Notes under the pieces: model-generated
Told to the model about the DNA's origin: nothing
Databases searched by the model: none
What the model saw: the letters and a program-made list of their open reading frames with translations, nothing else
In this document: positions 1 to 8,263 of the stretch, in pieces
Layout of the letters: each line of letters begins with the position of its first letter
Position numbering within the stretch: the stretch's first letter is position 1
Source: DATAPD01 sp036265385
GTDB lineage: Bacteria > Acidobacteriota > Terriglobia > Terriglobales > Acidobacteriaceae
Direction: 5' to 3'
Assembly (NCBI GenBank): GCA_036265385.1
Contig: DATAPD010000033.1
Coordinates: 1-64,000, forward strand
DNA: 64,000 bases
Made by a program: the position numbers and the translations under genes

Positions 1-1
1 C

Positions 2-418
2 CTGGAAAATGACGGAGTCAATACGATTCAGAGGTGGTTGATGCGGGTTGGACACTCGAAGGAACTAGCTTCAGTTCCGCTTACAGACACGGAACGCACT
101 GCTCATCTTCCCGAGATCATCAAAAACATTGTTGCACGGCTCCGACAAACCCGCGCCTTGGAGGCAATAGCCATTCCCTCTCCAGCGGCCGTATCGCACG
201 GGCAGCTCCGCTTTCGCCAAGGCTATACCGCGCCTATGATGGTCCAGGAATCACGAATTTTACAGGTATCAATCTTCGAGACCATCCAACGAAACTTGTC
301 CCGCGTGGATTTCAGTTTGTTGCTGCCCGACGTCATGATTCTTGCGGATGAGGTGGACTCGCAGCTAGCACAGAGCATCGATAGCTTTCTCAAGATGCAG
401 CGCGGGATCATGGCCTGA
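2..418 (+). CDS. RsbRD-N-like sensory domain protein, 5' partial
   Basis: The reading frame is open from base 2, so the gene starts upstream of the window; about 138 codons are visible. The visible part begins around LENDGVNTIQRWL and runs as an all-helical domain with a conserved central block (AAVSHGQLRFRQGYT) and a C-terminal stretch DFSLLLPDVMILADEVDSQL. This pattern resembles the RsbRD N-terminal domain found alone or in front of histidine kinases in Acidobacteriota. No kinase or STAS domain follows before the stop at 416-418, so it would be a stand-alone sensory or stressosome-type helper. The family call is from memory of the pattern and is moderately sure; the role is inferred. An ATG at 41 is possible as a start, but the W-R-V motif upstream of it belongs to the domain. 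Confidence 0.6.
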   Translation: MENDGVNTIQRWLMRVGHSKELASVPLTDTERTAHLPEIIKNIVARLRQTRALEAIAIPSPAAVSHGQLRFRQGYTAPMMVQESRILQVSIFETIQRNLSRVDFSLLLPDVMILADEVDSQLAQSIDSFLKMQRGIMA

Positions 419-573
419 ACGCCTAACGGATCATTCTCGATCACGAGTCGATTCGACAGTCCCCATCAGGTTTAATTGATTGCTGTTCTTAACACGCGAT
501 TTCACCAACTACTTCGGAACACCCCGGCTGGCAGTTGTTGGTGTAATCGCGTTTCGAGGTAGAAGAAGGAACG

Positions 574-756
574 ATGACCGGCTTGCTCTTTACTATATCG
601 ATCTTCGCTGAGTATCGCGGTACAAAGGAAATCTACTCAGCAAAGGTCATCGCGCCCAACGGTACGCCGCTCTATCATCTAGCAGAGGCGCTCTCAATCC
701 CAGAGGCGGGATTGCGGTGCAACCCCGAGTTGGAATCCCTAGACGTTCACGTTTAG
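574..756 (+). CDS. small protein with C-terminal RCNPELESLDVHV motif
   Basis: A 60-residue unrecognised protein. A good Shine-Dalgarno sequence (GAAGGA) lies a few bases before the ATG at 574. Its last 13 codons (RCNPELESLDVHV) match the end of the minus-strand small gene at 6608-6838 (RCDPELESVEVHV), and the DNA similarity continues about 45 bases past the stop codon. The N-terminal parts of the two proteins do not align well by eye. Predicted cytoplasmic, no membrane segment. The function is unknown. The good ribosome site and the conserved C-terminus argue that it is, or was, translated. Confidence 0.5.
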   Translation: MTGLLFTISIFAEYRGTKEIYSAKVIAPNGTPLYHLAEALSIPEAGLRCNPELESLDVHV

Positions 757-802
757 GCTGGTTGTCGAGTCAGACGGTGGGAAAGGCAGACCAAGTTTGG
801 CC
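715..802 (+). repeat. copy A of an ~90 bp inverted dispersed repeat
   Basis: Bases 715-802 match the reverse complement of 6561-6650 with about 8 substitutions and 3 single-base gaps by eye (close to 88% identity). The most conserved core begins at GTTCACGTTTAGGCTGGT and runs downstream of the stop codon of the small gene that ends at 756. The rest of the gap up to 1026 shows no gene. Confidence 0.85.
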
Positions 803-1026
803 TCATTGCTCAAGCAATTGCCGTTCTGATCACAAAAACGCACTGATCCGTCCAGAGTCTAACAGAGCGACCGAAGTGCTGCTCGCCAAAGAACGCTACG
901 CTCTGCTTGACGGAGCGGATCGCAAAGGCGCAAACTTTTAACATTCCTCGCACCACTCGTCACCGAGTGGAATCTGATTTCTCTCGGATGCAAAATCCCA
1001 CAATTCTGGCCGAAGGAGTTCAAAAC

Positions 1027-1395
1027 ATGAAGAAACTCATGCTCTTTGCCTTCGCGTTCACGATCACGATGTCTCTATTGGCCCTCGCTCAGGATACCGC
1101 TAAGCCTGATGCTCAACGGCAGCCCACGAGGACGACTGAGAAGATGACAACGAAAACAGTTTCGCTCTCAGGCAAGGTTAGTAATGACGGCAAGATGTTC
1201 GTCAGCGATAAGGACAACAAAAGTTGGACAGTAAGCAACCCCGACGCTCTGAAGGGTCGCGAAGGACACGATGTAATGCTAAAAGCCCATGTAGATGAGG
1301 CGAAGAACGAAATTCACGTCGTGGCTGTCAAAAAGGGAAAGGGCGATAAGCAAGAAACCGGAAAAGAACCCATGAACGAACAGATGCCAAAGTGA
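1027..1395 (+). CDS. secreted DUF5818-like protein (paralogue 1)
   Basis: A 122-residue exported protein. The ATG at 1027 is chosen because AAGGAG lies just upstream and the product then opens with a signal peptide (MKKLMLFAFAF... ending ALAQ). The mature part has a Pro/Thr-rich linker and then a small beta domain (TVSLSGKVSNDGKMFVSDK ... HDVMLKAHVDEAKNEIHVVAV). It ends in a Lys/Glu-rich tail. The beta domain is collinear with the protein at 49366-49746 (FTGKISKDGDRLVLKD ... KDVKVNGSLDANSNTIHVDSI), so the two are paralogues. This layout matches the acidobacterial DUF5818 family, whose function is not known. A rho-independent terminator follows directly, so it is probably monocistronic. Confidence 0.8.
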   Translation: MKKLMLFAFAFTITMSLLALAQDTAKPDAQRQPTRTTEKMTTKTVSLSGKVSNDGKMFVSDKDNKSWTVSNPDALKGREGHDVMLKAHVDEAKNEIHVVAVKKGKGDKQETGKEPMNEQMPK

Positions 1396-1413
1396 TCTAC
1401 ATGTTCGCCTTAG

Positions 1414-1436
1414 GCCAGCGAAGTGCTGGCTTTTTT
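1414..1436 (+). terminator. rho-independent terminator
   Basis: A 6-bp stem GCCAGC/GCTGGC with loop GAAGT is followed by six T. It lies 18 bases after the stop of the DUF5818-like gene. Confidence 0.85.
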
Positions 1437-1750
1437 AACGTCTGCTTGTAGGCAGTTATCACACGACCTGATTGACTTCAATTCTGATTCGCGATGTATA
1501 GACAGTCTGCCAAGAACTCCTACGCATGATCTCCAGCCTGTTCAATCTAGACCGGATTCAATCTCTTTGAGCGACGCCTGCACCCGTTTCGGTTCGCTCG
1601 ACGTTGTCTCCGACGACGCCTTTGCACGTTGCTCTTGATCGTCATAATGCGTTCACTCAATGGCCTGCTTGTCACACGTCGGGGTGCTCAGATGCGGCCC
1701 ATACGAGCGTTCACAAAACACCAGCCAAATGAACGCCGTGTTCACAAAAA

Positions 1751-2008
1751 TCAATAGTTTGAAATGAGCAACTTGGGAAGAAGTTTCGAAGGGTTATATG
1801 AACGCTCCTGAAATGACTCGTGTAGCTTGCCGATGCTGATAATCGTTTCCTGCGAGATGAAGCCTGAGAGATCGACCTTCTGAGATGTTCCAATTGCTTG
1901 CTCAAGAAAATACAAAATGCCCGAGACTCGGGTTAGAGTCATCGAGTATTGTGTGAACAGTCCTCCCCATGAAGTCTGTCCGATGAGAGGGTACGCTTGA
2001 GACAACAT
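1751..2008 (-). CDS. hypothetical protein, uncertain
   Basis: An 85-residue frame with protein-like composition, mixed hydrophobic and polar residues and no clear transmembrane segment. No good Shine-Dalgarno precedes the ATG and I recognise no family. It sits alone in a gene-poor stretch. It may be a remnant or a chance frame. Confidence 0.25.
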   Translation of the reverse strand: MLSQAYPLIGQTSWGGLFTQYSMTLTRVSGILYFLEQAIGTSQKVDLSGFISQETIISIGKLHESFQERSYNPSKLLPKLLISNY

Positions 2009-2311
2009 TGAGAACGGCTCTCACGTGGCACAAAGCGTGGCACCAGCGGGCCATGTGACCGCTTCCAGAGGCTATTAGCCTTCAGTTTCAATCCCTAGGT
2101 TACAATCGCTGGTTCCCTCTTGCTTGAGGTTGAAACACCGAGCACTTCCGACTTGGCCTCCAACCAATCTCCAATGCGTGCCTGGGTGCAGCCTCGTTGG
2201 TTGTAAAGATCGTAGGCACGCCACGAATTTTTTACTCGATTTCAGGCAGGCTCAATTTCCATGCTCTGGATGAGCAGGACTCAGTCGAGTTTGCATAACC
2301 TGAACCTCCTT

Positions 2312-2347
2312 AATATTGAATTGCTCTGTAATATTGAATTGCTCTGT
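2312..2347. repeat. tandem duplication, 2 x 18 bp
   Basis: The unit AATATTGAATTGCTCTGT occurs twice in direct contact (2312-2329 and 2330-2347). The copies are identical, so the duplication is recent. Confidence 0.9.
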
Positions 2348-2604
2348 GCACTGTCCGCGATTGGGCTGCCGTTCAGAGATGAAAAAAGTTCTATGAAATG
2401 AAGTATTCGCAGAGCGTTGTGCAAAACCAGAAATGTCGGAGGTAAGACTGACGCGTAAAAATTCTTTGTAGATCAACAGTCCAATTTTGGAGGGCTTGAG
2501 CAGGGATGCGACCAATAGATAACAGTGGTGGGCGATTTGCCAGACGTGTATCATTTGCCCCGCTGATCCCTTTGTCTGATTAGCGATGCAAAGGCAGGTG
2601 GCGC

Positions 2605-2754
2605 ATGTCGTCCAAGCCCGTTGCTCGTGAACAGCGAAGAAGCACGAGAGTTCCTCTCAAGGTCACCATCTCAGTTCATGGTGTTACTGAATGTTTCACC
2701 TGCGAGGGCGAGATAATCATCGTCAATTTGCATGGGGCATCCATCTCCACTTAG
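2605..2754 (+). pseudogene. truncated PilZ-domain protein (N-terminal fragment)
   Basis: A 49-codon frame starting at ATG 2605 translates to an MSSKP start, then EQRRSTRVPLKVTISVHG and a block GEIIIVNLHGASIS before a TAG. The RR-x-x-R-V-P-L-K entry and the following hydrophobic strand ending in NLHGA are the characteristic first part of the PilZ proteins common in Acidobacteriota, which are normally 100 or more residues. The stop comes where the rest of the beta barrel should follow, and no other frame continues it. PilZ domains bind cyclic di-GMP; this remnant keeps the RxxxR-type site but lacks the later D/N-x-S-x-x-G motif, so it is unlikely to work. Confidence 0.65.
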
Positions 2755-3453
2755 GTCGCACCGCAGTCGTTGTCTACGCCGATCCTAACCAGCCGTGACA
2801 CTGCGGAGTCAATTGGAGAGCAATGAGAACATTTGGGGATTGTGTGCCGCCAGATGACTGGCATGAGGGTGTGCAGACTGTTCTCTAATTGAGGCTTCTG
2901 TGGTTTGAGAATCGGTTTGACTGATAACAGACCAGCGGAGCGTTCTTCACCCCAATAAATCAGAGTCAGCATTCTTCAATTCGTCATCGTCATCATGGTG
3001 ACCTGGTTGACGAGTGATGCTCGTATTTCCGCCCTCGTTCTTTTGATCTTGCTCCACTGCACCCTTGCAATGTTGATCCTTCGATTTGTCAACGGATGCT
3101 CTTCCTCCTAGAACGGCGAATTCTACACTGATGTGAACGAGAAGCCTTTCATCTTCCACAATTCAGGTGAGAACTACGTTCTTGGTTTCCCATGGAGAAC
3201 GGAGTTTACGGTGCGCGTAAAGCCCTAAACGTGCGGCGGTCTACCCTCTCCTGAAATGGGGATCACGAGACGAGCGCAGGCTAGGTGGTGAAAAATCGCG
3301 ATTACACTCATTGGCCCGAATCATATTCTCAATGAATGAGTGCCCTGAGTTCGATAGTACCGACCGCCCGTCGTTCGGCCATATGATCAATACTGGCCAG
3401 TTTTGTGTGCTTGAATGTGGGACGATTGTCGTGGAATCTGTGGAAGGGGGATT
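2755..3453. other. gene-poor stretch with one short hydrophobic frame and a 19-bp repeat
   Basis: No recognisable gene. A 38-codon plus-strand frame at 2995-3111 encodes a mostly hydrophobic peptide (ISALVLLILLHCTLAMLIL core) that could be a single-pass membrane peptide, but no Shine-Dalgarno supports it. Bases 3298-3316 hold a motif (GCGATTACACTCATTGGCC) that recurs near 14.56 and 17.70 kb. Confidence 0.4.
3298..3316 (+). repeat. dispersed 19-bp motif, copy 1
   Basis: GCGATTACACTCATTGGCC. It differs at one base from 17690-17708, and the core ATTACACTCATTG is also present, inverted, at 14556-14572. Confidence 0.75.
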
Positions 3454-3723
3454 ATGACGCTAACAATCGTGGCCGTGGTCTTCGGAGCTTTTGCTATCGG
3501 TCTGATCGTCCTCCTGATTTACAAGGGCACGCTCACGATGCACAGGGATGAGCAGTTGTTTCTGGATGACACGAGTTCGCACATGCACCAGGAGCAGACG
3601 GAACTGTTGGCCAAGGTCAACCGGCTTACCCTACCGATGCGCGTTTTCAGCATCGGGTCTGGGGCATTTATGTTGGTGTTGGCGGGGATGTGGTTCTATC
3701 AGAAGCTGAGCGGGGTACACTAG
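3454..3723 (+). CDS. small two-TM membrane protein
   Basis: An 89-residue protein. The ATG at 3454 is preferred over upstream in-frame codons because GGAAGGGGG lies 5-10 bases before it and the product then starts at the first hydrophobic segment (TLTIVAVVFGAFAIGLIVLL). A charged loop with His and Met residues follows, then a second membrane segment (SIGSGAFMLVLAGMWFY). The loop (HRDEQLFLDDTSSHMHQEQ) is probably on one face of the inner membrane. It lies about 180 bases upstream of a cytochrome c gene on the same strand, which could hint at a respiratory link, but this is inference. I do not recognise a named family. Confidence 0.7.
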   Translation: MTLTIVAVVFGAFAIGLIVLLIYKGTLTMHRDEQLFLDDTSSHMHQEQTELLAKVNRLTLPMRVFSIGSGAFMLVLAGMWFYQKLSGVH

Positions 3724-3904
3724 TGTCGAAAGTAGAGAAACTTACGCATCCTGCCAACATCTTCGCAGGTTGCAAGGCTGAAAAGTGGGTCGGAGTTGGC
3801 GTAACGCCGCAACTACGCTCAAGAACCACTGTTAATAGCGCGGGCTTTCGCTGCGAGAGTGGTAACCTTGCTGCCGGTTGTGTCGCCCGACTAGGAGGTC
3901 ACCA

Positions 3905-4360
3905 GTGTGGAAGCTTTTACTAATCTGTTGGGCGTTGGTGTTTTCGTCTTCACAGCAAAGCCAAACGCCACCTAAGGCGGAGTCGTCCGCCCAGTACACA
4001 ATCCCGTCCGAGGCAGTGAGGATGGTCAATCCCGTCAAGCCAACAGCGGAGTCGATCGCTCGCGGCAAGAAGTTATATGGCTACGATTGCGCCATGTGCC
4101 ATGGCAAAGATGGTGGTGGCAAAGGTGACGAAGCCGAAAACATGAAGATGAAGATCCGCGACTTGCGCGATCCGTCGGCCTTGAAAGAAAGGACGGACGG
4201 GGAACTCTTCTACATTCTCAAGAACGGGAAAGGTCAGATGCCGCCGGAAGATCGGGGAAGCCCGGAGGCACTCTGGAACCTGATCAATTACATCCGATCG
4301 TTCGCGAGCAAGAAAGCTTCGTCCGAGGACGAAGTCGCCACTCCGCAAAAATCCAACTAG
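3905..4360 (+). CDS. periplasmic c-type cytochrome, single haem
   Basis: A 151-residue secreted electron carrier. The GTG at 3905 is chosen because a perfect AGGAGG lies at 3893-3898 and the product then begins with a signal peptide (WKLLLICWALVFSSS). The haem site is C-A-M-C-H, preceded by the usual ARGKKLYGYDC run. The Met axial ligand is probably the one in KGQMPPED, and the C-terminal helix is ALWNLINYIRSF. This is the class I cytochrome c (cytochrome CBB3-like) fold. The electron partners are not in view. A broken Crp-type regulator fragment follows at once, so any regulation by it has been lost. Confidence 0.92.
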   Translation: MWKLLLICWALVFSSSQQSQTPPKAESSAQYTIPSEAVRMVNPVKPTAESIARGKKLYGYDCAMCHGKDGGGKGDEAENMKMKIRDLRDPSALKERTDGELFYILKNGKGQMPPEDRGSPEALWNLINYIRSFASKKASSEDEVATPQKSN

Positions 4361-4373
4361 AAATAGATGTCGG

Positions 4374-4564
4374 TTGTCCGTTTCAACTAAGCGTGGCCGC
4401 GAAACTGTCACTCAGGAGACGCTTGCCGAGATGGTCGGTATCACCCGGTCGCGGGTCAGCTTGTTTATGAACCGGTTTCGGAACATGGGGCTTTCGTGGA
4501 CTACGGCGAGGTCAAGGGGCTGCAAGTGCATAGTTCACTTCTCGATGTCGTTCTTTTCGATTAG
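4374..4564 (+). pseudogene. C-terminal remnant of a Crp/Fnr-family regulator, frameshifted
   Basis: Only the DNA-binding end of the regulator remains. The first frame gives TVTQETLAEMVGITRSRVSL and FMNRFRNMG, a typical Crp-type winged helix-turn-helix. After about 4490 the reading shifts frame and continues as FVDYGEVKGLQVHSSLLDVV to a TAG at 4562-4564. This is the expected ending of this subfamily (wing, then V-H-x-S-L-L-x-V-V). The whole cyclic-nucleotide-binding-type N-terminal domain is missing. A single indel joins the two parts. Confidence 0.75.
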
Positions 4565-4950
4565 GTAAAGTGCTTCCCATCATCTTGCTCCAACTGCAGA
4601 ACAGGTAACCGTGCTCTTCTGCAGCCCGCTTGTCCACTGATTGTGGATTGTGGTCGATAAAAAATTCCCGAGGCGGCAGGCTTTGGACCTTGAACAGTCG
4701 GCTAGTCGCTTTTCTGAGCAATATCGAACAGCCAGGCTGACCGATGTTCCGTAGGTTTGGAATATGACGATAGTGCGCCATTACCCGGAAGCTTAACAAG
4801 AACCAACGGAGTGCTTTTCCGGGATTACCTACCATAAAACGCGGTTGCTCAAAGCGAACTAATCGTTCAATCTGCGGCCAAAGCAGTGGCTTGTGGCGAA
4901 CATCCAAGTGGCATAGGCGAAGATCGCGTTTTATGAAAGGTGATTAATAA
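4565..4950. other. intergenic, no supported gene
   Basis: A 131-codon minus-strand frame (4512-4907) runs through this stretch, but it overlaps the Crp remnant, has no Shine-Dalgarno and matches nothing I know. AAAGGTG at about 4937 probably serves the dehydrogenase downstream. Confidence 0.4.
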
Positions 4951-6054
4951 ATGACTACCGCGTCGAGTCCCAACGTTGCCTCAGTATGCCAGCCACCCGC
5001 CACTTCCACGATGAAGGCCTTGGTTTTTCATGGGCCAAACGACATCACTGTCGAGGGTGTTCCCATACCGCGTCCCAGCTTCGGCGAGGCCGTGATTCGG
5101 GTGACGCTCACCACAATCTGCGGGACTGATCTTCATATCCTTAAAGGTGAATACCCCGTGAGGCCTGGCCTGGTTTTAGGGCATGAACCGGTAGGCATCG
5201 TCCATGAGCTAGGGCCCGGGGTCACAGGCTATCAGGTCGGGGAGCGCGTGCTTGTTGGAGCAATCACTCCTTGCGGGCAATGCCAATCTTGTCTCAGCGG
5301 GCACTGGTCGCAATGCGGAGGTCCAATTGGCGGGTGGAAGATCGGAAATACTCTTAACGGGGCACAAGCTGAGTACCTGCTCGTCCCGCATGCTCAGGCA
5401 AATCTCGCGAAAATCTCTGACGAATTGAGCGATGAACAGGTGGTACTGCTCGCCGACATTGCTTCTACCGGTTTCTCGGCGTCCGAAACAGCCAATCTCC
5501 GATTGGGAGATACGGTTGCTATCTTTGCCCAAGGCCCGATTGGGTTATGTGCCACGCTGGGGGCAAAGTTAAAAGGCGCAAGTTTTATTATCGCCATAGA
5601 ATCTGACCCAAAACGCTCTCAAATGGCCCGACGAATGGGGGCTGACGTTGTGCTGAACCATCAAGAAGTGGACGTGGTGAAAGAAATCAGGAAGCTGACC
5701 GCAGAATTAGGCGTCGATGTTGCCATCGAGGCGCTTGGAACCCAGCAGACTTTTGAGAACGCATTGAGCAGTTTGAAACCAGCCGGCACTCTTTCTAGTT
5801 TGGGGGTGTATTCCGGCAAACTCTCGATTCCGCTGCAACCCTTTCTGGCGGGTATCGGCGACCAGAGAATCGTCTCGACACTCTGTCCAGGTGGGAAGGA
5901 AAGAATGCATCGGTTGATGGAATTGGTGAGGAATAACCGTGTAGACCTGAGGGCCCTACTCACCCATGCATTTCCGCTCGAAGACATCGTGAAAGCATAC
6001 AAGTTCTTCGAGCAGCGGTCCGATGGAGTAGTGAAAGTCGCGATCAGGCCCTAA
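4951..6054 (+). CDS. zinc-dependent alcohol dehydrogenase (MDR family)
   Basis: A 367-residue NAD(P)-dependent medium-chain dehydrogenase that interconverts alcohols and aldehydes or ketones. Catalytic zinc ligands are visible as C-G-T-D, the H-E pair in GHEPVG, and probably the Asp in LADIASTGF. The cysteine cluster CGQCQSCLSGHWSQC carries the structural zinc. The Rossmann part has AQGPIGLCA, a departure from the usual G-x-G-x-x-G, followed by an acidic end (AIESD). The layout, including CPGGKERMHRLMELV near the end, is closest to the secondary-alcohol (isopropanol) dehydrogenase group. About 20 residues precede the first strand (MKALVF); the ATG at 5011 is an alternative start. It stands alone, so its substrate cannot be inferred. 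Confidence 0.9.
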   Translation: MTTASSPNVASVCQPPATSTMKALVFHGPNDITVEGVPIPRPSFGEAVIRVTLTTICGTDLHILKGEYPVRPGLVLGHEPVGIVHELGPGVTGYQVGERVLVGAITPCGQCQSCLSGHWSQCGGPIGGWKIGNTLNGAQAEYLLVPHAQANLAKISDELSDEQVVLLADIASTGFSASETANLRLGDTVAIFAQGPIGLCATLGAKLKGASFIIAIESDPKRSQMARRMGADVVLNHQEVDVVKEIRKLTAELGVDVAIEALGTQQTFENALSSLKPAGTLSSLGVYSGKLSIPLQPFLAGIGDQRIVSTLCPGGKERMHRLMELVRNNRVDLRALLTHAFPLEDIVKAYKFFEQRSDGVVKVAIRP

Positions 6055-6560
6055 CCTGGTAGCCCCGATCGGCTGATTCTTACGATGCTTCTGATATGAG
6101 CAATCCTGCACAGAAATGCCGGTGTTGAAACGTGTCATCGTGAATGTCGTCACTTTGCTAACGGGCAATACACGTCTGTTCCGGTCGTCCGGGTAAGCCG
6201 GTTGGGAGGGGATGGCGGCCATATAGATGAGGCCCTCCCCTTCCCGGAACGACGGCCCACCGGGAACGGGGATTCCCACATCATAAAGGATTGCTCGTCG
6301 AAAGCTGCGCGACAAGGTATTTGGTTGGTCTAATGGAACTGTGATGTACAGATATTTCTGCGGCGTTCAATGCTCGGGGCGTCTAAAGCTGTCTGGAACG
6401 CTGCTAGACCAGCCCCGTTTCGACAGACATTAACCACCAACACCTTAGCTCGCAACAGCTTAAACCGTTTAGTGCGCAAGTTTTGCGTTAGGAAAGCCCA
6501 ATCCGATGAAGTAGCTCAGGATGCTCCGCAGAGGAGCAACCCAGCGCGAACGTATGGCAA
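6055..6560. other. intergenic, no supported gene
   Basis: A 119-codon minus-strand frame (5956-6315) overlaps the dehydrogenase end and has no recognisable domain. Nothing else is seen up to the inverted repeat copy at 6561. Confidence 0.4.
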
Positions 6561-6650
6561 GGCCAACTATGGTCTGCCCTTTTCCACCGTCTGACTCGAC
6601 GACCAGCCTAAACGTGAACTTCTACAGATTCCAACTCAGGGTCGCATCGC
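6561..6650 (-). repeat. copy B of the ~90 bp inverted dispersed repeat
   Basis: Reverse complement of 715-802 with about 8 substitutions and 3 single-base gaps. It covers the last codons of the minus-strand small gene at 6608-6838 and about 45 bases after its stop. Confidence 0.85.
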
Positions 6651-6838
6651 GAACGATGTTGCAACGAATCTACAACGTCCTCGGCGGTGAATTTCCCCAT
6701 AACCAGAGCCAGCTTCCGATTTTTAGTCGTCACTATCGGCATGCAATCAATGTACTGGACGTACTCAGGGATGCGACTATCTCCACGAGTCACTTTGACA
6801 ACAAACTTGGTGATTTTCATGGATTTCACTACATTCAT
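6608..6838 (-). CDS. small protein with C-terminal RCDPELESVEVHV motif
   Basis: A 76-residue unrecognised protein (71 if it starts at the in-frame ATG at 6823). It has two probable beta strands near the start (ITKFVVKVTRGD), a middle part RKLALVMGKFTAEDVVDSL that looks like a strand and helix, and a final RCDPELESVEVHV shared with the small protein at 574-756. The substitutions between the two ends are conservative (N/D, L/V, D/E), which suggests selection on the protein. The ribosome site is weak. Function unknown. Confidence 0.5.
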   Translation of the reverse strand: MNVVKSMKITKFVVKVTRGDSRIPEYVQYIDCMPIVTTKNRKLALVMGKFTAEDVVDSLQHRSRCDPELESVEVHV

Positions 6839-6915
6839 CCTACGCTTCTATTCGAGAGGTAGATTGTGACTACCATCACTTTGCTACAACGACAGCAGGA
6901 CTACGATTTCGTTTC

Positions 6916-7253
6916 ATGAACAACCATCAGCTTCAGCAGCTAAAGAAGATGCTGGAAGTTCGGCGGAAAGAACTGCGGGTGAGTATTGGGTATCAACTGC
7001 AATACGCAAGACAGCGGAGCCTGAAGCGGATGTGCTGGATCGAGCAACGAGCGCATACGACAAGCGAACAAAGCTCCAACGAAGCACTGAAGAGCAGCGA
7101 CTGCTTGGGATGGTCGAGGCCGCTCTAGGTCGCGTTCGAGATGGCTGCTACGGACAATGTTTGTTCTGCCACGAGGAGATTGGCGGAAAACGACTAGCAG
7201 CCGTGCCATGGACGAAATACTGCCTCGAATGCCAAGAGAAGTTAGAGCGATGA
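6916..7253 (+). pseudogene. DksA/TraR-type zinc-finger protein, frameshifted
   Basis: The first frame (from ATG 6916) encodes the N-terminal coiled coil (MNNHQLQQLKKMLEVRRKEL ...). The matching second half lies in another frame from about 7010: EPEADVLDRATSAYDKR, then EEQRLLGMVEAALGRVRDG and a four-cysteine finger (C-L-F-C and C-L-E-C). The junction is around 7005-7020 and needs only one indel. DksA/TraR proteins bind RNA polymerase in its secondary channel and alter initiation. The second half alone could start at GTG 7032, but would lack the coiled-coil tip. This is either a real pseudogene or a one-base sequence error. Confidence 0.8.
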
Positions 7254-7417
7254 GTCGACCGTGACCCCGCCCCATTGTTGGAATTAATTTGCCCGGGAAT
7301 GACTCTCGCTTATCTTTCTGTTCACAAGCCACACTCTGATATGTGAGCCTGCGTGGACAACTCGGATTCTGCCAAACAAGCGGATCACGCCTCATAAAGC
7401 TGAGTTATCCTAATCCT

Positions 7418-7681
7418 ATGGATCACCTCGATGTTCTTCGCGAAAAGATTGCGCTACTAAGGGCCGAGATCGCCCAGATTCAGGCGTTGAATCAGGCATA
7501 CCGCATTCGACACCGGAATGAGCCAGATGCTCAAATCGCTGACGTCCAAAGGCAAGAGCGGCTGCAGGCCATACAGCAAGAACTTGTCCAACTCGCTGGT
7601 CTTGGCTGGAAGGTTCAGTCAGTTGAACAGATGAAGGAAAAGTACCGCTCCCGGCTGCATCTCGCCCAAAAGGCTTCGTAG
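7418..7681 (+). CDS. small coiled-coil protein
   Basis: An 87-residue protein starting at ATG 7418. It is almost wholly helical with heptad-like spacing (LREKIALLRAEIAQIQALN, then QERLQAIQQELVQLAGL), and ends SVEQMKEKYRSRLHLA. No catalytic motif and no signal peptide are seen. Small helical proteins of this kind recur in Acidobacteriota as hypothetical proteins. An upstream extension to 7343 is open but lacks protein character. It may bind a partner or dimerise; function unknown. Confidence 0.6.
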   Translation: MDHLDVLREKIALLRAEIAQIQALNQAYRIRHRNEPDAQIADVQRQERLQAIQQELVQLAGLGWKVQSVEQMKEKYRSRLHLAQKAS

Positions 7682-7813
7682 GCCAATTCATTCTTATGGA
7701 GAACCAACTCTGACGTAAGTCGATGCCTAAAAAGCGCTTTACTCGCAGTGTTAAGATAGCGACGTTCTCATAGTTATGGCTTCATCCTCATTCGCACACG
7801 CAAAGCAGGAGCC

Positions 7814-8263
7814 ATGCGCCGATTTAGAGACATCCCCACCCACAGCATTTGCAGGTTCGTCTCTTTCGCCGCTGTACTTGCTTACACTCTAACTCTTGTC
7901 GCGCAGAAGTCTCCGCAGGCGAGCCAACCGAAGTACGACGTCCGCACTGAAACTAAAATGAAAGGAATCGTGGAGGAGATAAACCTGCCCCCGAAGGGCA
8001 GTGAAAAAGACGTTGCACACCTCCGGGTGAAGAGTGGGACGGATAGCACTGGATGTTTTCTCTGTCCCAAGACTTTTCTTGACGACATGGGAATGAATTT
8101 GGCTAAACAGTCGAACGACTTTGCGTGGGTGAGGAGTATTCGAGGCGACCTCCAGATGCAACTTTGTCGAGTGACGGTTCTAGATCGACCCTCGAAATGG
8201 CCAGAGCAGCACAAGCTCGTGGCTACGAATACATTGCTATCACCAACCATTCTAAAGGCTTGA
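7814..8263 (+). pseudogene. secreted small protein, N-terminal part fused by decay to PolX sequence
   Basis: From ATG 7814 (AGGAG just upstream) the product has a signal peptide (FVSFAAVLAYTLTLVAQ). It continues with a beta-rich domain: YDVRTETKMKGIVEEINLPP, then VAHLRVKSGTDSTGCFLCPK and TFLDDMGMNL. This block is typical of a small secreted acidobacterial family of unknown function. At about 8110 the homology ends in mid-domain, and the frame runs into sequence from an unrelated gene (IRGDLQM and beyond belong to a PHP-domain protein). The C-terminal third is therefore missing and the frame to 8263 is a chimera. A stable product is unlikely. Confidence 0.6.

Larger units (their letters stand above)
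1437..2604. other. gene-poor stretch without recognisable genes
   Basis: I recognise no protein family on either strand here. One minus-strand frame (1751-2008) has protein-like composition and is listed separately. A minus-strand frame at 2252-2554 owes part of its length to an 18-bp tandem duplication and is not called. The remainder looks like decayed sequence. Confidence 0.5.

Noticed and set aside
757..822. Second coding frame FTFRLVVESDGGKG in the repeat
   Set aside because: Stop codons directly precede it in both copies and no start codon with a ribosome site exists; left as an open question in the repeat finding.
2252..2554. 100-codon minus-strand frame
   Set aside because: Contains an 18-bp tandem duplication (EQFNIT/EQFNIK), no ribosome site and no family pattern.
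4512..4907. 131-codon minus-strand frame
   Set aside because: Overlaps the Crp-type remnant, has no ribosome site and no recognisable family; could be chance.
5956..6315. 119-codon minus-strand frame
   Set aside because: Overlaps the end of the alcohol dehydrogenase gene and shows no domain.
715..6650. Composite transposon bounded by inverted repeats
   Set aside because: No transposase or target duplication is seen and the repeats include coding ends; kept only as an inverted duplication.
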